A stretch of 64,000 bases of DNA from Roseivirga spongicola (GCF_001592965.1 NZ_LRPC01000023.1:1-64000), one strand, 5' to 3'. Positions 1-8,177 are shown, counted from the first letter of the stretch. The notes: generated by a model from the sequence alone, not told the origin. Made by a program: numbers and translations.

Positions 1-91
1 CCTCGGCCACCGCGGCACAGGTAAAGACAAAGCCTTCAATAACGACTTCGGCAAGCTGGTGATTATTAGGTAGTCTATATAGTTTGGACAT
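1..91 (-). CDS. 5' end of an unidentified protein, cut by the window edge
   Basis: Reading the minus strand from an ATG at 91 gives 30 residues beginning MSKLYRLPNNHQ and running open off the window edge. An AGGAGCGA stretch (93-100) sits immediately upstream and could serve as a ribosome binding site, which is the main reason to prefer this frame. The visible part is too short to assign a family. The opposite strand also has a short open frame with a P-loop-like GHRGTGK, closed by a stop at 70, so the coding strand is not certain. Confidence 0.33.
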   Translation of the reverse strand, partial: MSKLYRLPNNHQLAEVVIEGFVFTCAAVAE

Positions 92-194
92 TTCGCTCCT
101 CTGGAACTCACTTTACTTTTAAGTTTGGTTGTTATAACATTAAGATCCTGCGGAGCTAGGGTTTGCAGTCGGCCTATTGGTCTTTGCTCTAAGA

Positions 195-377
195 CTAAAT
201 TGTATTAGCACGTTTCTGGCTACAGCGTAGCCCAATGTCATAACCAAAGTGTTTTGACCGAATCCTGAGCTTCGTAGAAGCGGTATCCTTTTTCATCCCG
301 ACCGTAACGGAGGGATCAGCCAAGAGAAATAGTGTTGAAACGAAAATTCGATAGGGCAGATCTTTCGGCAAGCTCAA
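195..377 (-). pseudogene. Possible C-terminal remnant of a formylglycine-generating-enzyme (FGE-sulfatase) domain
   Basis: The minus strand carries an open frame whose last third (TASTKLRIRSKHFGYDIGLRC) resembles the C-terminal end of FGE-sulfatase/GldK-type domains, which typically close with an R...YDIGFRCA-like motif. No start, no upstream part of the domain and no plausible promoter are visible, and the first half overlaps a GC-rich hairpin (ATCCC..GGGAT, around 295-316) typical of intergenic DNA. It lies just downstream of the 3' end of tRNA-Leu. The resemblance is from memory of the family and may be coincidence. The rest of 92-423 shows nothing else I can name. Confidence 0.22.
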
Positions 378-423
378 GGTTGGAAAGATCGGGTAAGTTC
401 TCCGATAAATTCAGTGGTAAAAA

Positions 424-452
424 GAAAAAGCCCCGACAATGTCGAGGCTTTT
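424..452 (-). terminator. Rho-independent terminator of tRNA-Leu
   Basis: On the minus strand, AGCCTCGAC and GTCGGGGCT form a 9-bp stem (one T-G pair) around a three-base loop, followed by a T-rich run. It begins two bases past the mature 3' end of the tRNA, so it fits as the tRNA terminator. Confidence 0.85.
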
Positions 453-453
453 G

Positions 454-535
454 TACCTTGGGCCGGAGTCGAACCGGCACGTCCGAAGACATTGGTGTTT
501 GAGACCAACGCGTCTACCAATTCCGCCACCAAGGC
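454..535 (-). tRNA. tRNA-Leu, anticodon CAA
   Basis: The minus strand folds as a class II tRNA. The acceptor stem GCCTTGG pairs with CCAAGGT (G1 facing U72), the D-arm contains GGTAGAC, and the anticodon stem TTGGT/ACCAA encloses the loop CTCAAAC, giving anticodon CAA (reads UUG). A long variable arm (TGTCTTCGGACGT) and the T-arm GCCGG-TTCGACT-CCGGC follow. CCA is not encoded. It is a single-gene transcript: a promoter-like element lies upstream and a strong terminator directly downstream. The 3' flank holds the possible FGE-domain remnant, but I see no integrase and no repeat of the tRNA 3' end that would prove integration. Confidence 0.95.
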
Positions 536-570
536 ATTTGGAGAACGTTTCTCCCTTGAAATTGGGAGTG

Positions 571-601
571 CAAAAATGGATAAAGATTTTTTATTAAACA
601 A
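571..601 (-). promoter_or_regulatory. Promoter-like element for tRNA-Leu
   Basis: Minus strand: TTG (599-601) and CATTTTTG (571-578) are separated by 20 bases, matching the Bacteroidota -33 TTG / -7 TAnnTTTG layout with one mismatch in the -7 box. A start of transcription near 565 would leave about 30 bases of leader before the tRNA at 535. A CTCCC/GGGAG hairpin (551-568) overlaps the leader. Confidence 0.5.
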
Positions 602-633
602 CACTGAAGTAAAGGAAAATTGATCTGATCGTC

Positions 634-753
634 ATTCCGGAATTTTTCTGCTCAAATTAAAATGGGGAAGAAAAATTCCGGAATCTCTTTTCTCACTAGC
701 CATAGTGAGATGCCGGATAGAATAGGCCCTTTTTTAAATTTAAGGCCTATTCT
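634..753. repeat. Three consecutive inverted repeats in a gene-free stretch
   Basis: The stretch 602-771 has no gene but holds three perfect inverted repeats in series: ATTCCGGAATTTTTC (634-648) with its complement at 670-684 (15-bp arms); CTCACTA/TAGTGAG (692-709, 7-bp arms); and AGAATAGGCC/GGCCTATTCT (719-753, 10-bp arms). The last lies just beyond the stop of the minus-strand gene at 772 and may stabilise or end that transcript, though the T-run is in the loop rather than after the stem. Confidence 0.7.
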
Positions 754-771
754 TCCGCTATGACGTACTTA

Positions 772-1065
772 TTACACCTCAACCACCTTCTTAGAAGAAA
801 ACGCCACTGGCTTATCGGCAAACTTAGCTTTGGTAGCTTTCCACACTTCACCAAATAGAGGTGAGAATCTATACTGATTCAAATGCTCTTCAGACTCCCA
901 ATAGCTGTAGGTAACGAAAATATTATCTTGGTTGAAGTCTTGCATGAGTTCCAAGTGCTGACAGCCTTCAAAGTTTCTGATCTTCTCTTTAGTGGTGTGG
1001 AATAGTTCTAAGAAAGCATCAACTTCTTCGGGCTTAAAGGTCATTCTTACTATGCGTACTAACAT
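772..1065 (-). CDS. Antibiotic biosynthesis monooxygenase (ABM)-domain protein
   Basis: A 97-residue protein whose sequence fits the dimeric alpha/beta ferredoxin-like ABM fold: an N-terminal strand (VRIVRMTF), a helix with the family-typical spacing (AFLELFHTTKEKIRNFEGC), the strand LELMQDF, and the typical VTYSYWESEEHLNQYRFS element where a partner or bound flavin/quinol usually sits. The length is normal for a stand-alone ABM protein. Members act as cofactor-free monooxygenases or have unknown roles, so the substrate cannot be given. It follows the SAM-hydrolase-like gene on the same strand after a 79-base gap and could be co-transcribed. No export signal is visible. The family call is good and the reaction unknown. 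Confidence 0.8.
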   Translation of the reverse strand: MLVRIVRMTFKPEEVDAFLELFHTTKEKIRNFEGCQHLELMQDFNQDNIFVTYSYWESEEHLNQYRFSPLFGEVWKATKAKFADKPVAFSSKKVVEV

Positions 1066-1144
1066 GTCTAAATTATTTGGTAGCGAGACTTTTGTCTACA
1101 CTATGATTATTTCTTTTGCTGAGACACCAGAAGTGGCCGGGTCA

Positions 1145-1885
1145 TTAATCTTCAAACTGAATAGTTACAGGGCTGTCATATTCCAAACCAAGCAGTTGGC
1201 TTCCATTTCCTTGATTGATGCCAATCATTAATTGCTCTCCATCAGTGAATACAATAAACACATCTCCAGGGTCTACTTCGTCTACCGAAGATTGCACTCG
1301 TTTTACTTTCTCTCTTGCAAAGAAGATGGTGTACCTTCTTTCTCTGCTTAGAATATCGAAATCTACTTTGTCAATATTGGTTATGAGGTTACCGAAATGA
1401 TCTACGTGAATTACATGGCCTGAAATTTCCTGTTTAGTGGCTCTTGACTTTCTACGCATAAACTGCTTGTATTCAGCAGCAGGTTCACCCATATTTTCTG
1501 GCTTTACACCTTGTGCTAATTTGGCTATGGCGGCTGGTATTTCCTTGTTCGGGTTTTTCTCAGTCCTTAATTGATAAACCTGAGTTATTTGATCAGAAAT
1601 AAGACTGAGTACTCCATTATCTGGCGCAACAAACAAATGTTCTTCAATCTGCGCAACCAAATAGATGCCACGGCTGTTTCCTCCTATGAGGTGTATGGTG
1701 CCTTTCGGGAAGTCTCTAAAAACTGAGCCAACAGTGTATGACAAGTGTGCAATATCGAAGGCTTTGATTTCATGAGAAATGTCAACCACTTGAGCCTCTG
1801 AATACTCCGATAGAATTCTCGCCTTATATTGCGCCACGTAGTGGTCACTCCGTCCAAAATCTGAAGTGAAAGTAATAAGGGTCAT
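1145..1885 (-). CDS. SAM hydroxide adenosyltransferase family protein (DUF62)
   Basis: This 246-residue protein starts MTLITFTSDFG, the hallmark N-terminus of the DUF62 family, in which the TSDFG aspartate contacts the ribose of S-adenosylmethionine. Later motifs are VDISHEI (about residue 35), HLIGGNSRGIYLV and FVAPDNGVLSLI in the N-terminal domain, and HVIHVDHFGNLITNI in the C-terminal domain. Characterised members split SAM with water to adenosine and methionine; the chlorinase and fluorinase are rare relatives. A housekeeping hydrolase-type activity is the safer inference. It is divergent from the PhoH-like gene across 88 bases and lies upstream of the ABM gene. The length is slightly short for the family but all segments are present. 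Confidence 0.88.
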   Translation of the reverse strand: MTLITFTSDFGRSDHYVAQYKARILSEYSEAQVVDISHEIKAFDIAHLSYTVGSVFRDFPKGTIHLIGGNSRGIYLVAQIEEHLFVAPDNGVLSLISDQITQVYQLRTEKNPNKEIPAAIAKLAQGVKPENMGEPAAEYKQFMRRKSRATKQEISGHVIHVDHFGNLITNIDKVDFDILSRERRYTIFFAREKVKRVQSSVDEVDPGDVFIVFTDGEQLMIGINQGNGSQLLGLEYDSPVTIQFED

Positions 1886-1973
1886 ATGTGCTTTTGGCGT
1901 TAATTCTATAATTTAGTGATAGCAAAAGTATTGAAAATTTAGGCTTAGACAATCATTTAGAAGCATCTGAAAT

Positions 1974-2957
1974 TTGGTAGAAAAACTTATAACTCTCGAT
2001 AATATTACTATGGTCGATTTCCTCGGTGTGGGGAATGAAAATATTAAGGAAGTAGCCTCTGCTTTTCCAAAAAGCAAGATCGTTTCAAGAGGAAATGAAC
2101 TATTGATAAAAGGAAGTGCTTCTGAGATCATCCAGATCAATGACATCGTTCAGTCATTGGTAAAGCATTATCATAAATTCGGAAAAGTAACGCAAGAAAG
2201 CGTTAGGTCTTACGTACGTAGCGAAATCAGTCATTTAGACAAAGATGCTAGTGATGAGACACTGGTTTATGGTAACAGGGGCAATGTAATTAAGCCTAAA
2301 ACCAACAATCAAAGAAAGTTGGTTGAGGCGGTGCATAACAACGACTTAGTGTTTGCCATTGGGCCTGCTGGTTCGGGTAAAACTTACATTTCTGTGGCAA
2401 TGGCTGTTAGAGCCCTGAAGAATAAGGAGGTACAAAAGATTATTATTACCAGGCCGGCTGTAGAAGCAGGTGAGAACCTCGGGTTTCTTCCTGGTGACCT
2501 GAAGGAAAAGATAGATCCGTACTTAAGGCCTATTTACGATGCTTTAGGTGAAATGATACCTTCCGAAAAACTCAAGTTCTATCAAGAGAATAATATCATA
2601 GAAATTGCTCCGCTTGCCTACATGAGAGGTAGGACGTTGAATAACGCTTTCGTACTTTTAGATGAGGCGCAGAACACTACATCTATGCAGATGAAAATGT
2701 TTCTTACCCGAATGGGACCAAACTCCAAGGTGATAGTAACAGGAGATGGTTCTCAGGTAGATTTGCCTCGTCATCATCATTCAGGGCTGGCCGAAGCAGT
2801 GCGACTTTTAAGAAACGTTAAGGGCATTGCTACCGTAGAGTTGGATACGAAGGACGTGGTAAGACACAAATTGGTTAAAGAGATTATAAACGCATACGAC
2901 AAACCGACTAAAAAAAGTGATCAGAGTAAAGAAAATAGAGAATCAGCAGGAGCTTGA
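1974..2957 (+). CDS. PhoH-like P-loop ATPase
   Basis: A 327-residue cytoplasmic ATPase of the PhoH family, related to the N-terminal helicase-like part of RNA helicases and suspected to act in RNA metabolism. An N-terminal KH-like segment (about 1-100) precedes Walker A GPAGSGKTY (about residue 123) and Walker B LLDEAQN (about 220), then VTGDGSQVDLP. The start is a TTG: the in-frame stop at 1968-1970 leaves no upstream room, and the residues from the TTG (VEKLITLDNI) match the usual start of Bacteroidota homologues as I remember them; the first ATG (2010) would remove them. The 3' end overlaps the acetyltransferase gene by 41 bases, so the two are probably translated from one mRNA. Confidence 0.9.
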   Translation: MVEKLITLDNITMVDFLGVGNENIKEVASAFPKSKIVSRGNELLIKGSASEIIQINDIVQSLVKHYHKFGKVTQESVRSYVRSEISHLDKDASDETLVYGNRGNVIKPKTNNQRKLVEAVHNNDLVFAIGPAGSGKTYISVAMAVRALKNKEVQKIIITRPAVEAGENLGFLPGDLKEKIDPYLRPIYDALGEMIPSEKLKFYQENNIIEIAPLAYMRGRTLNNAFVLLDEAQNTTSMQMKMFLTRMGPNSKVIVTGDGSQVDLPRHHHSGLAEAVRLLRNVKGIATVELDTKDVVRHKLVKEIINAYDKPTKKSDQSKENRESAGA

Positions 2958-3357
2958 TGAAGCTTTTGAAATCAGAAGAGAAGTATTCATTGTAGGGCAA
3001 GCCTGTCCGGAAGAAGAAGAGTTCGATGATTTCGATGAAGAAGCCACGCACTTCATAGCCTATGTAAAAGGCGAACCCGCTGGTACGTGTAGATTTAGAA
3101 CCACCTCTAAAGGCGTAAAGCTTGAGCGCTTTGCTGTTCTAGAGAAATTCAGAGGAGAGGGTATTGGTAAAAGATTAGTGCAAACCGTTTTGGGTTACTT
3201 GGATAAGGAAGACCTAGCGGAAGGTACTTTGATATACCTTCACTCTCAAGTAGCGGCCATGGGCCTTTATACCCGCTTTGGCTTTGAAAAAGTTGGCGAA
3301 ATGTTCGATGAAGTAGGTATCGATCATTACGAAATGCAGAAAAAGGTTCAGGGCTAA
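2917..3357 (+). CDS. GNAT family N-acetyltransferase (ElaA/YjcF-like)
   Basis: A 146-residue GNAT acetyltransferase. The N-terminal part (LDEAFEIRREVFIVGQACPEEEEFDDFD) is typical of the ElaA/YjcF branch. The core strand LERFAVLEKFRGEGIGKRLV contains the acetyl-CoA pyrophosphate loop (R-G-E-G-I-G-K), and YTRFGFEKVG is the usual late motif. The start is GTG at 2917, inside the 3' end of the PhoH-like gene (41-base overlap); starting there keeps the conserved first strand IRVKKIENQQEL. The substrate is unknown; family members acetylate small amines or protein termini. An inverted repeat with a short T-run follows (3388-3427). Confidence 0.85.
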   Translation: MIRVKKIENQQELDEAFEIRREVFIVGQACPEEEEFDDFDEEATHFIAYVKGEPAGTCRFRTTSKGVKLERFAVLEKFRGEGIGKRLVQTVLGYLDKEDLAEGTLIYLHSQVAAMGLYTRFGFEKVGEMFDEVGIDHYEMQKKVQG

Positions 3358-3387
3358 AGAATAGCCTTCAACCTTAAACCCACCTTT

Positions 3388-3427
3388 ACTGTCGGATTAA
3401 TGTTGGGTTAACAATCTGACAGTTTTC
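3388..3427 (+). terminator. Terminator-like inverted repeat
   Basis: ACTGTCGGATT (3388-3398) can pair with AATCTGACAGT (3413-3423) apart from one mismatch, followed by TTTTCTT. It lies 30 bases after the acetyltransferase stop and before the receptor gene, so it probably ends the PhoH/GNAT transcript. The loop is longer than usual. Confidence 0.6.
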
Positions 3428-3453
3428 TTATGCTTGTGTTAATTAAGGGCGGC

Positions 3454-3470
3454 ATGTTAATTTTTAACAT
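3454..3470. promoter_or_regulatory. Perfect palindrome upstream of the TonB-dependent receptor
   Basis: ATGTTAA-TTT-TTAACAT: seven-base arms and a three-base centre, 48 bases before the receptor start. The position suits an operator, but no regulator is indicated and the site is AT-rich, so chance is possible. Confidence 0.4.
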
Positions 3471-3517
3471 ATCGGCCTAGAGTACTTAGGATAGCTTCGA
3501 ACCAAAATGCTATCCTT

Positions 3518-6500
3518 ATGAGACTAACAAACCTAATCAAGAAGAGTCAGGCCTTTTGTGCCCTGATGCTGCTTATGTTATTTGGCATAAGCACTTCGGT
3601 ATTCGGTCAAGCTACCGATGCCAACATTCGTGGTGTTGTCAAAACAGACGACAATACTACACTTCCGGGAGCTTCCGTAGTGCTTAAAAATACCGCTACG
3701 GGCTTTGAAACTGGAACATTAACTAGCGCCACTGGCGAATTTCGTTTCCGCCAAGTACCGTTGGGCGGTCCTTATGAAATCACGGTTTCCTTTGTGAGTT
3801 TTGGAACTCAAAAGAAAGAAGGTTTCTTCATCAACCAGAGAGACCAACTGGAAATCAACTTTACATTAAGCGAGTCGGCTGTTGATTTGGAAACTTTTGT
3901 GGTGACCGCAGATCAGCTAAGAACCAGCATAGACCGACAAGGTGAGGGAACTTTGATTGATGCTGGACAAATTCAGAACCTTCCCTCTGAAGGAAGAAAC
4001 TTTACCAACCTAGTGAGCCTCTCTCCACTTCAAGGAGGCGGAAGCATCAACTTGGGTGGTCAGAGAAGAACCTCAACCAATGTAACTATCGATGGGTTGA
4101 ATGCTAGAAACACTCTTACTGCAGGTGAAATTGGCCGTGGTCCTTATACTATTTCGCAAGAAGCTATCCGTACTTTCGAAGTTTCTACCAACGATTATGA
4201 TGTAACTCAAGGCCGTCAGGGTGGAGGAGCCATCAAAGCTGTAACCAAGTCGGGTACTAACGATTTTGTTGGTAGCGCCTTTGTCTTCCACAGAAATGAG
4301 AACCTTCAGAATAAATTCGATATCAGAGAAAACGAAAGAACCGCTGAGTTCAATAATACTCAGTATGGGTTAAGTGTAGGCGGACCAATAATCAAAGACA
4401 AGGTACACTTCTTTGCAGTGTATGAGCAGCAAGATGCTACTGAGCCATTATTTATTGCCGACATCAATACTGAAGATGATGAGAACAGATTGGGTGTAAC
4501 GGATGCTAACCTGAACAGGTTCTTACAAATTGCAAGAGATAAGTATGGACTTTCTGACGATCAGCAAGTAGGTCAGTTCGAAAGAAGCTCTGAAGCTAAT
4601 ACATTCTTTGCCAGAATAGATTGGCAGTTGAATGATATTCATAGACTGACCATCAAGAACAACTATAACAAGTGGTTCAGACCGTTCAATACTAGTGATA
4701 ACTCAAGCATAGAAGTTAGAGAGAGCTGGTCAGACTTTGAGTCGAAAGAAAATACTTTGGGCTTGTCATTGCGTTCTGCCTTCAACGCCAACTTTACTAA
4801 TGAGTTTAAGCTACAGTATCAGCATGCTGAAAGAGCTTTCCAAGCTAGCCCATTGTTGCCTTCAGCCAATATTCCAAGAGCTATTGTAAACATCAACTCT
4901 GTATTGCCAAATGGTTCTAACAGAACAATTACTGCTCAGATTGGTGGTCAACGCTTTACGCCAGAAACTAACTTAGAAAAGCAAGTTCAGTTTACTAACA
5001 CGGCTTATTTAACAAGCGGAAAGTTCAACTTTACTTTCGGTACAGATAACATGATTACTTATCTGGAAACTTTACTTTCCAATGAGCAAAACGGTAGGTT
5101 CTTCTTCGACTCATTAGATGATTTCGATAACCTAACGCCAAGCAGATATGCTAGAGAGGTGCCACTTCAGGGCTTGCCTTTGGTAAAGCAAACGGTATAT
5201 GACCTTTCACTTTTCGCCCAGGCAGAGTTTCAGCCTCACCCAGACGTAGACTTAACGGCTGGCTTGAGATGGGATGCTACTATTTTCAGCGAAGCTGCTG
5301 AGTTTAACCCGCTAGTGTTTAACGAACTTGGAATCAGAACAGACAACAAGCCTTCAGACTTAGATAATATTCAGCCAAGGCTACAGGCTATCTGGAATGT
5401 TGGTGGAAAAGATACAGATGTAATTAAGCTAGGTGGAGGTATTTTTAACTCACAGCCTCACTATTACGCTCAGGTAAATAACATTCAGAATTCAGGTACT
5501 TTATTAGGTGCTATTGACGTAACGGGTGCCAATGTGCCTACTCCTGATTTCAATTCTTATAGAAACGATCCGAGTACTGCTCCTGGTGTTCCTGCTGGTC
5601 AGACTCCATTCAGCACAATCAATGCTGTGGGCGATGATTTTGAAGTGCCTACTATTGCTAAAATGAACTTGGATTATACCCACTACTTCGATGATAGATA
5701 TTCAGTATCAGTTAACTTCATTGCAAGTAAAACCACCAATAATTATGTATACCAAGAGGCCAACTTAGTTCAGCAGCCGTACTTTGTTACTCCTGAAGGT
5801 AGAGAGGTGTTTGTTCCTGCTAATACTATTACTAGTGGCGGTATTACAGACTGGACAAACAGCAGAATCTCTGATCAAATTGGTAGAACATTGGTGCTTG
5901 AGTCTGAGGGTATTGTTAGACAGCAAGCCCTTATTGTTTCTGGTTCAGCTAGAGTGGGAGAAGATGGTTACGTAAATGCCAGTTTCACTTGGAACAGATC
6001 TAAAGACAACTCTTCTTACAACTGTTGTGTGGCAAATACCTCAACTTTCCTTCCTGTTACTGGAGATCCGAGAGATTTAAACTATGGCTTCTCTGACAAC
6101 AATTTTAGAGAGAAGTTAGTGGTGAATGCTGCAACTCCTTCGTTCTACGGTTTTGTGCTTGGTGCTACAATTACAGGAACTGGTGGAACTCCATTCAACT
6201 TTGTGGTAGACAACAATAATAGAAGTGCAAATGGTGACTTCAACCTTTCAAACGACCAAGCCTATATCTTCGATCCGAATGATCCGGCAACTCCTGAAGC
6301 TATTAGAAATGGTTACAACGAGATTTTGGATGATCCTGAGGTACCACAACATTTCAAAGATTACTTGAGAGATAATTTCGGAAGGTTTGCCGAGAGAAAT
6401 GCCGGTGTTAACCCATTCTTTGCGAACATAGACTTAAGGTTGATTAAGAAGTTTAAGTTGCCTCATGGTCATGGTTTAGAATTCTCTGCCGACCTATTCA

Positions 6501-6697
6501 ACTTTGCCAATTTCTTGAACAAGTCTAAAGGTAATACCCACAATTATGGAAGAAACCGTGAATTGATGAGAATCACCGGTTTCGATCAGGCAACCAATGC
6601 CTATGAGTATTCAGTGCAAACAGGTTCGGCCAACGAGCCAATAAGCGGAACGCCTTGGAGGCTTCAGCTTGGCCTGAAATACACCTTCGGTCAGTAA
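3518..6697 (+). CDS. TonB-dependent receptor with N-terminal carboxypeptidase-regulatory-like domain
   Basis: A 1059-residue outer-membrane receptor. A signal peptide (hydrophobic CALMLLMLFGISTSVFG, cleavage near residue 31) is followed by a CarboxypepD_reg-like beta domain (about 35-115; DANIRGVVKTDDNTTLPGAS). The plug domain follows (about 130-250; LRTSIDRQGEGTLIDAGQI, LPSEGRNFTNLVSLSP, TNVTIDGLNARN, and the GGGAIKAVTKSGTNDFVG plug end). A long barrel ends in an aromatic-rich strand, LGLKYTF. The family imports large or scarce substrates using TonB energy; this OmpA/Oar-like branch has no clear substrate. No SusD partner follows, so it is not a classical polysaccharide locus. A pair of cysteines (YNCCVA, about residue 837) is unusual for a barrel. 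A terminator hairpin lies just downstream. Confidence 0.88.
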   Translation: MRLTNLIKKSQAFCALMLLMLFGISTSVFGQATDANIRGVVKTDDNTTLPGASVVLKNTATGFETGTLTSATGEFRFRQVPLGGPYEITVSFVSFGTQKKEGFFINQRDQLEINFTLSESAVDLETFVVTADQLRTSIDRQGEGTLIDAGQIQNLPSEGRNFTNLVSLSPLQGGGSINLGGQRRTSTNVTIDGLNARNTLTAGEIGRGPYTISQEAIRTFEVSTNDYDVTQGRQGGGAIKAVTKSGTNDFVGSAFVFHRNENLQNKFDIRENERTAEFNNTQYGLSVGGPIIKDKVHFFAVYEQQDATEPLFIADINTEDDENRLGVTDANLNRFLQIARDKYGLSDDQQVGQFERSSEANTFFARIDWQLNDIHRLTIKNNYNKWFRPFNTSDNSSIEVRESWSDFESKENTLGLSLRSAFNANFTNEFKLQYQHAERAFQASPLLPSANIPRAIVNINSVLPNGSNRTITAQIGGQRFTPETNLEKQVQFTNTAYLTSGKFNFTFGTDNMITYLETLLSNEQNGRFFFDSLDDFDNLTPSRYAREVPLQGLPLVKQTVYDLSLFAQAEFQPHPDVDLTAGLRWDATIFSEAAEFNPLVFNELGIRTDNKPSDLDNIQPRLQAIWNVGGKDTDVIKLGGGIFNSQPHYYAQVNNIQNSGTLLGAIDVTGANVPTPDFNSYRNDPSTAPGVPAGQTPFSTINAVGDDFEVPTIAKMNLDYTHYFDDRYSVSVNFIASKTTNNYVYQEANLVQQPYFVTPEGREVFVPANTITSGGITDWTNSRISDQIGRTLVLESEGIVRQQALIVSGSARVGEDGYVNASFTWNRSKDNSSYNCCVANTSTFLPVTGDPRDLNYGFSDNNFREKLVVNAATPSFYGFVLGATITGTGGTPFNFVVDNNNRSANGDFNLSNDQAYIFDPNDPATPEAIRNGYNEILDDPEVPQHFKDYLRDNFGRFAERNAGVNPFFANIDLRLIKKFKLPHGHGLEFSADLFNFANFLNKSKGNTHNYGRNRELMRITGFDQATNAYEYSVQTGSANEPISGTPWRLQLGLKYTFGQ

Positions 6698-6721
6698 TTA
6701 GTTAGTTTTCTTCATAGTGTA

Positions 6722-6754
6722 AAGGCGGGTAGACGAATAAGTCTACCTGCTTTT
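6722..6754 (+). terminator. Terminator hairpin
   Basis: GCGGGTAGAC (6725-6734) pairs over 10 bp (one G-T) with GTCTACCTGC (6741-6750) around GAATAA, followed by TTTT. It separates the receptor from the phosphodiesterase gene only 17 bases later, so it either ends the receptor transcript or attenuates read-through. Confidence 0.8.
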
Positions 6755-6770
6755 GCTAATCATATTATTC

Positions 6771-8114
6771 ATGAAAAAAGTATTATTCATTTTAACGCTC
6801 TTGGCCAGCTTTGCAGCAAGTGCTCAAGAGCGACTTTCTGACCATGTGGTTTTGGTTTCCATAGATGGCTTTAGGCCAGATTTTTATATGGAAGAAAAAT
6901 GGCCAGCTGCATACCTTAAGTATATGGCCGAAAATGGAGCCAAGGCCGAAGGAGTAAGGGGTGTTTTTCCTACAGTTACATATCCTTCTCACACCACTTT
7001 GATTACGGGGGCCAAGCCAGCCCGACATGGTGTTTTTTATAACTCTCCATTCGAAGAGAACGGCCAAACAGGTGCTTGGTATTGGTTCGAAAACCAAATA
7101 AAGGTGCCAACTCTGTGGGATGCTGTTAAAGCAAAGGGAATGAAATCGGCCTCATTCATTTGGCCAGTTTCAGTAGATGCGCCTATTGATTATAACCTGC
7201 CAGAGTTTTGGTATTTAGAAGGTGGAAGCGACAGAATTCAACCTATGAGGGACAAAGATGTGCCTGATGGATTTTTAGAAGAACTAGAGTTAGAAGTAAC
7301 TGGAAAGTTAAATCAGAGAACCTTCAACGGTGATTATATGAACCGTGAAGACCGAACTGGTGAAATGGCTGCTTATGTGCTAGAGAAGTATAAGCCAAAC
7401 CTGATGACCTTGCATCTTATTGCAACTGATCACTTTCAGCATGAAGGAGGAAGAGATGGTGAAAAGGTAGCTTTTGCACTTGCTGCTGCAGATAGAGCCA
7501 TCGGTAAGATTTGGGAAGCAGCCGAAAGAGCTGGTATTGCCGATAGAACTACCATCATAGTATCGGGAGACCATGGCTTTGTTGATGTTCATACAAGGTT
7601 AGCTCCAAATGTATGGCTGCAGAAAGAGGGATTAATAGGAAAAGAGAAAGACAGAGGTAACTGGAAGGCTGCTTTTCATACTTCTGGGGCATCGGCCTTT
7701 TTACACTTAAAAGACAAGAATGATCAAGCCACTTTAAAGAAAGTAAGAGCTGCAATAGAAGCACTGCCAGAAAGAACTAAAAAGCTTTTCAGAATAGTAG
7801 AGAAAGAAGAGCTTAACCAAGTAGGGGCAGACCCGAATGCTTCCTTTGGTATTGCACCAATTCCAGGAGTGGCCATGTCGTCATCGGCTACTGGAAACGA
7901 TGTAGTGTCTGGCGGGGGAGGTACCCACGGTTATTTTCCTGAATTCAAGCAGATTGAAACTGGTTTTGTAGCCTTTGGTGCTGGAGTGCAGAAAGGGAAG
8001 ACCATCCATATTATGGGCTTGGAAGATGTAGCGCCTCTAATTTCAGAGCTGCTTCAGCTAGATTTTGAAGCACCAGATGGAGTATTACTTCCGGGTATTC
8101 TCAAGCAAAAATAA
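6771..8114 (+). CDS. Exported type I phosphodiesterase/nucleotide pyrophosphatase (alkaline phosphatase superfamily)
   Basis: A 447-residue protein with a signal peptide (MKKVLFILTLLASFAASAQ; the ATG at 6771 is chosen because it begins the signal peptide, although the frame opens at a TTG at 6753). The NPP-type metal site is visible: VSIDGFRPD (first metal ligand), FPTVTYPSHTTLITG with the nucleophile Thr in TVTYPSH, HLIATDHFQHE, and VSGDHGFVDVH, plus a late histidine in GGGGTHGYFP. Such enzymes hydrolyse phosphodiester or pyrophosphate bonds in the periplasm or at the surface, with two zinc ions expected. Ectonucleotide pyrophosphatase is the best description; the substrate is undefined. It faces the Crp/Fnr-type regulator tail to tail. 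Confidence 0.88.
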   Translation: MKKVLFILTLLASFAASAQERLSDHVVLVSIDGFRPDFYMEEKWPAAYLKYMAENGAKAEGVRGVFPTVTYPSHTTLITGAKPARHGVFYNSPFEENGQTGAWYWFENQIKVPTLWDAVKAKGMKSASFIWPVSVDAPIDYNLPEFWYLEGGSDRIQPMRDKDVPDGFLEELELEVTGKLNQRTFNGDYMNREDRTGEMAAYVLEKYKPNLMTLHLIATDHFQHEGGRDGEKVAFALAAADRAIGKIWEAAERAGIADRTTIIVSGDHGFVDVHTRLAPNVWLQKEGLIGKEKDRGNWKAAFHTSGASAFLHLKDKNDQATLKKVRAAIEALPERTKKLFRIVEKEELNQVGADPNASFGIAPIPGVAMSSSATGNDVVSGGGGTHGYFPEFKQIETGFVAFGAGVQKGKTIHIMGLEDVAPLISELLQLDFEAPDGVLLPGILKQK

Positions 8115-8132
8115 GAGCGATTAGGTTGTTGT

Positions 8133-8171
8133 ACAGACTGCTCCAGAGCAGCTAGACTTTGGGCAGTCTGT
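8133..8171. terminator. Inverted repeat between convergent genes
   Basis: ACAGACTGC (8133-8141) and GCAGTCTGT (8163-8171) form perfect 9-bp arms, with a smaller nested hairpin CTGCTC/GAGCAG starting at 8138. It sits between the convergent stops at 8114 and 8178 and could act for both strands, although T-runs are weak. Confidence 0.55.
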
Positions 8172-8177
8172 TAACCT

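Noticed and set aside
2-70. Plus-strand frame containing GHRGTGK, P-loop-like
   Set aside because: Only 22 codons are visible, ending in a stop, and the opposite strand has a start with a good ribosome binding site. The motif is too short to rely on.
6753-6770. TTG start for the phosphodiesterase
   Set aside because: It would put six residues before a signal peptide that begins cleanly at ATG 6771, and it overlaps the terminator T-run.
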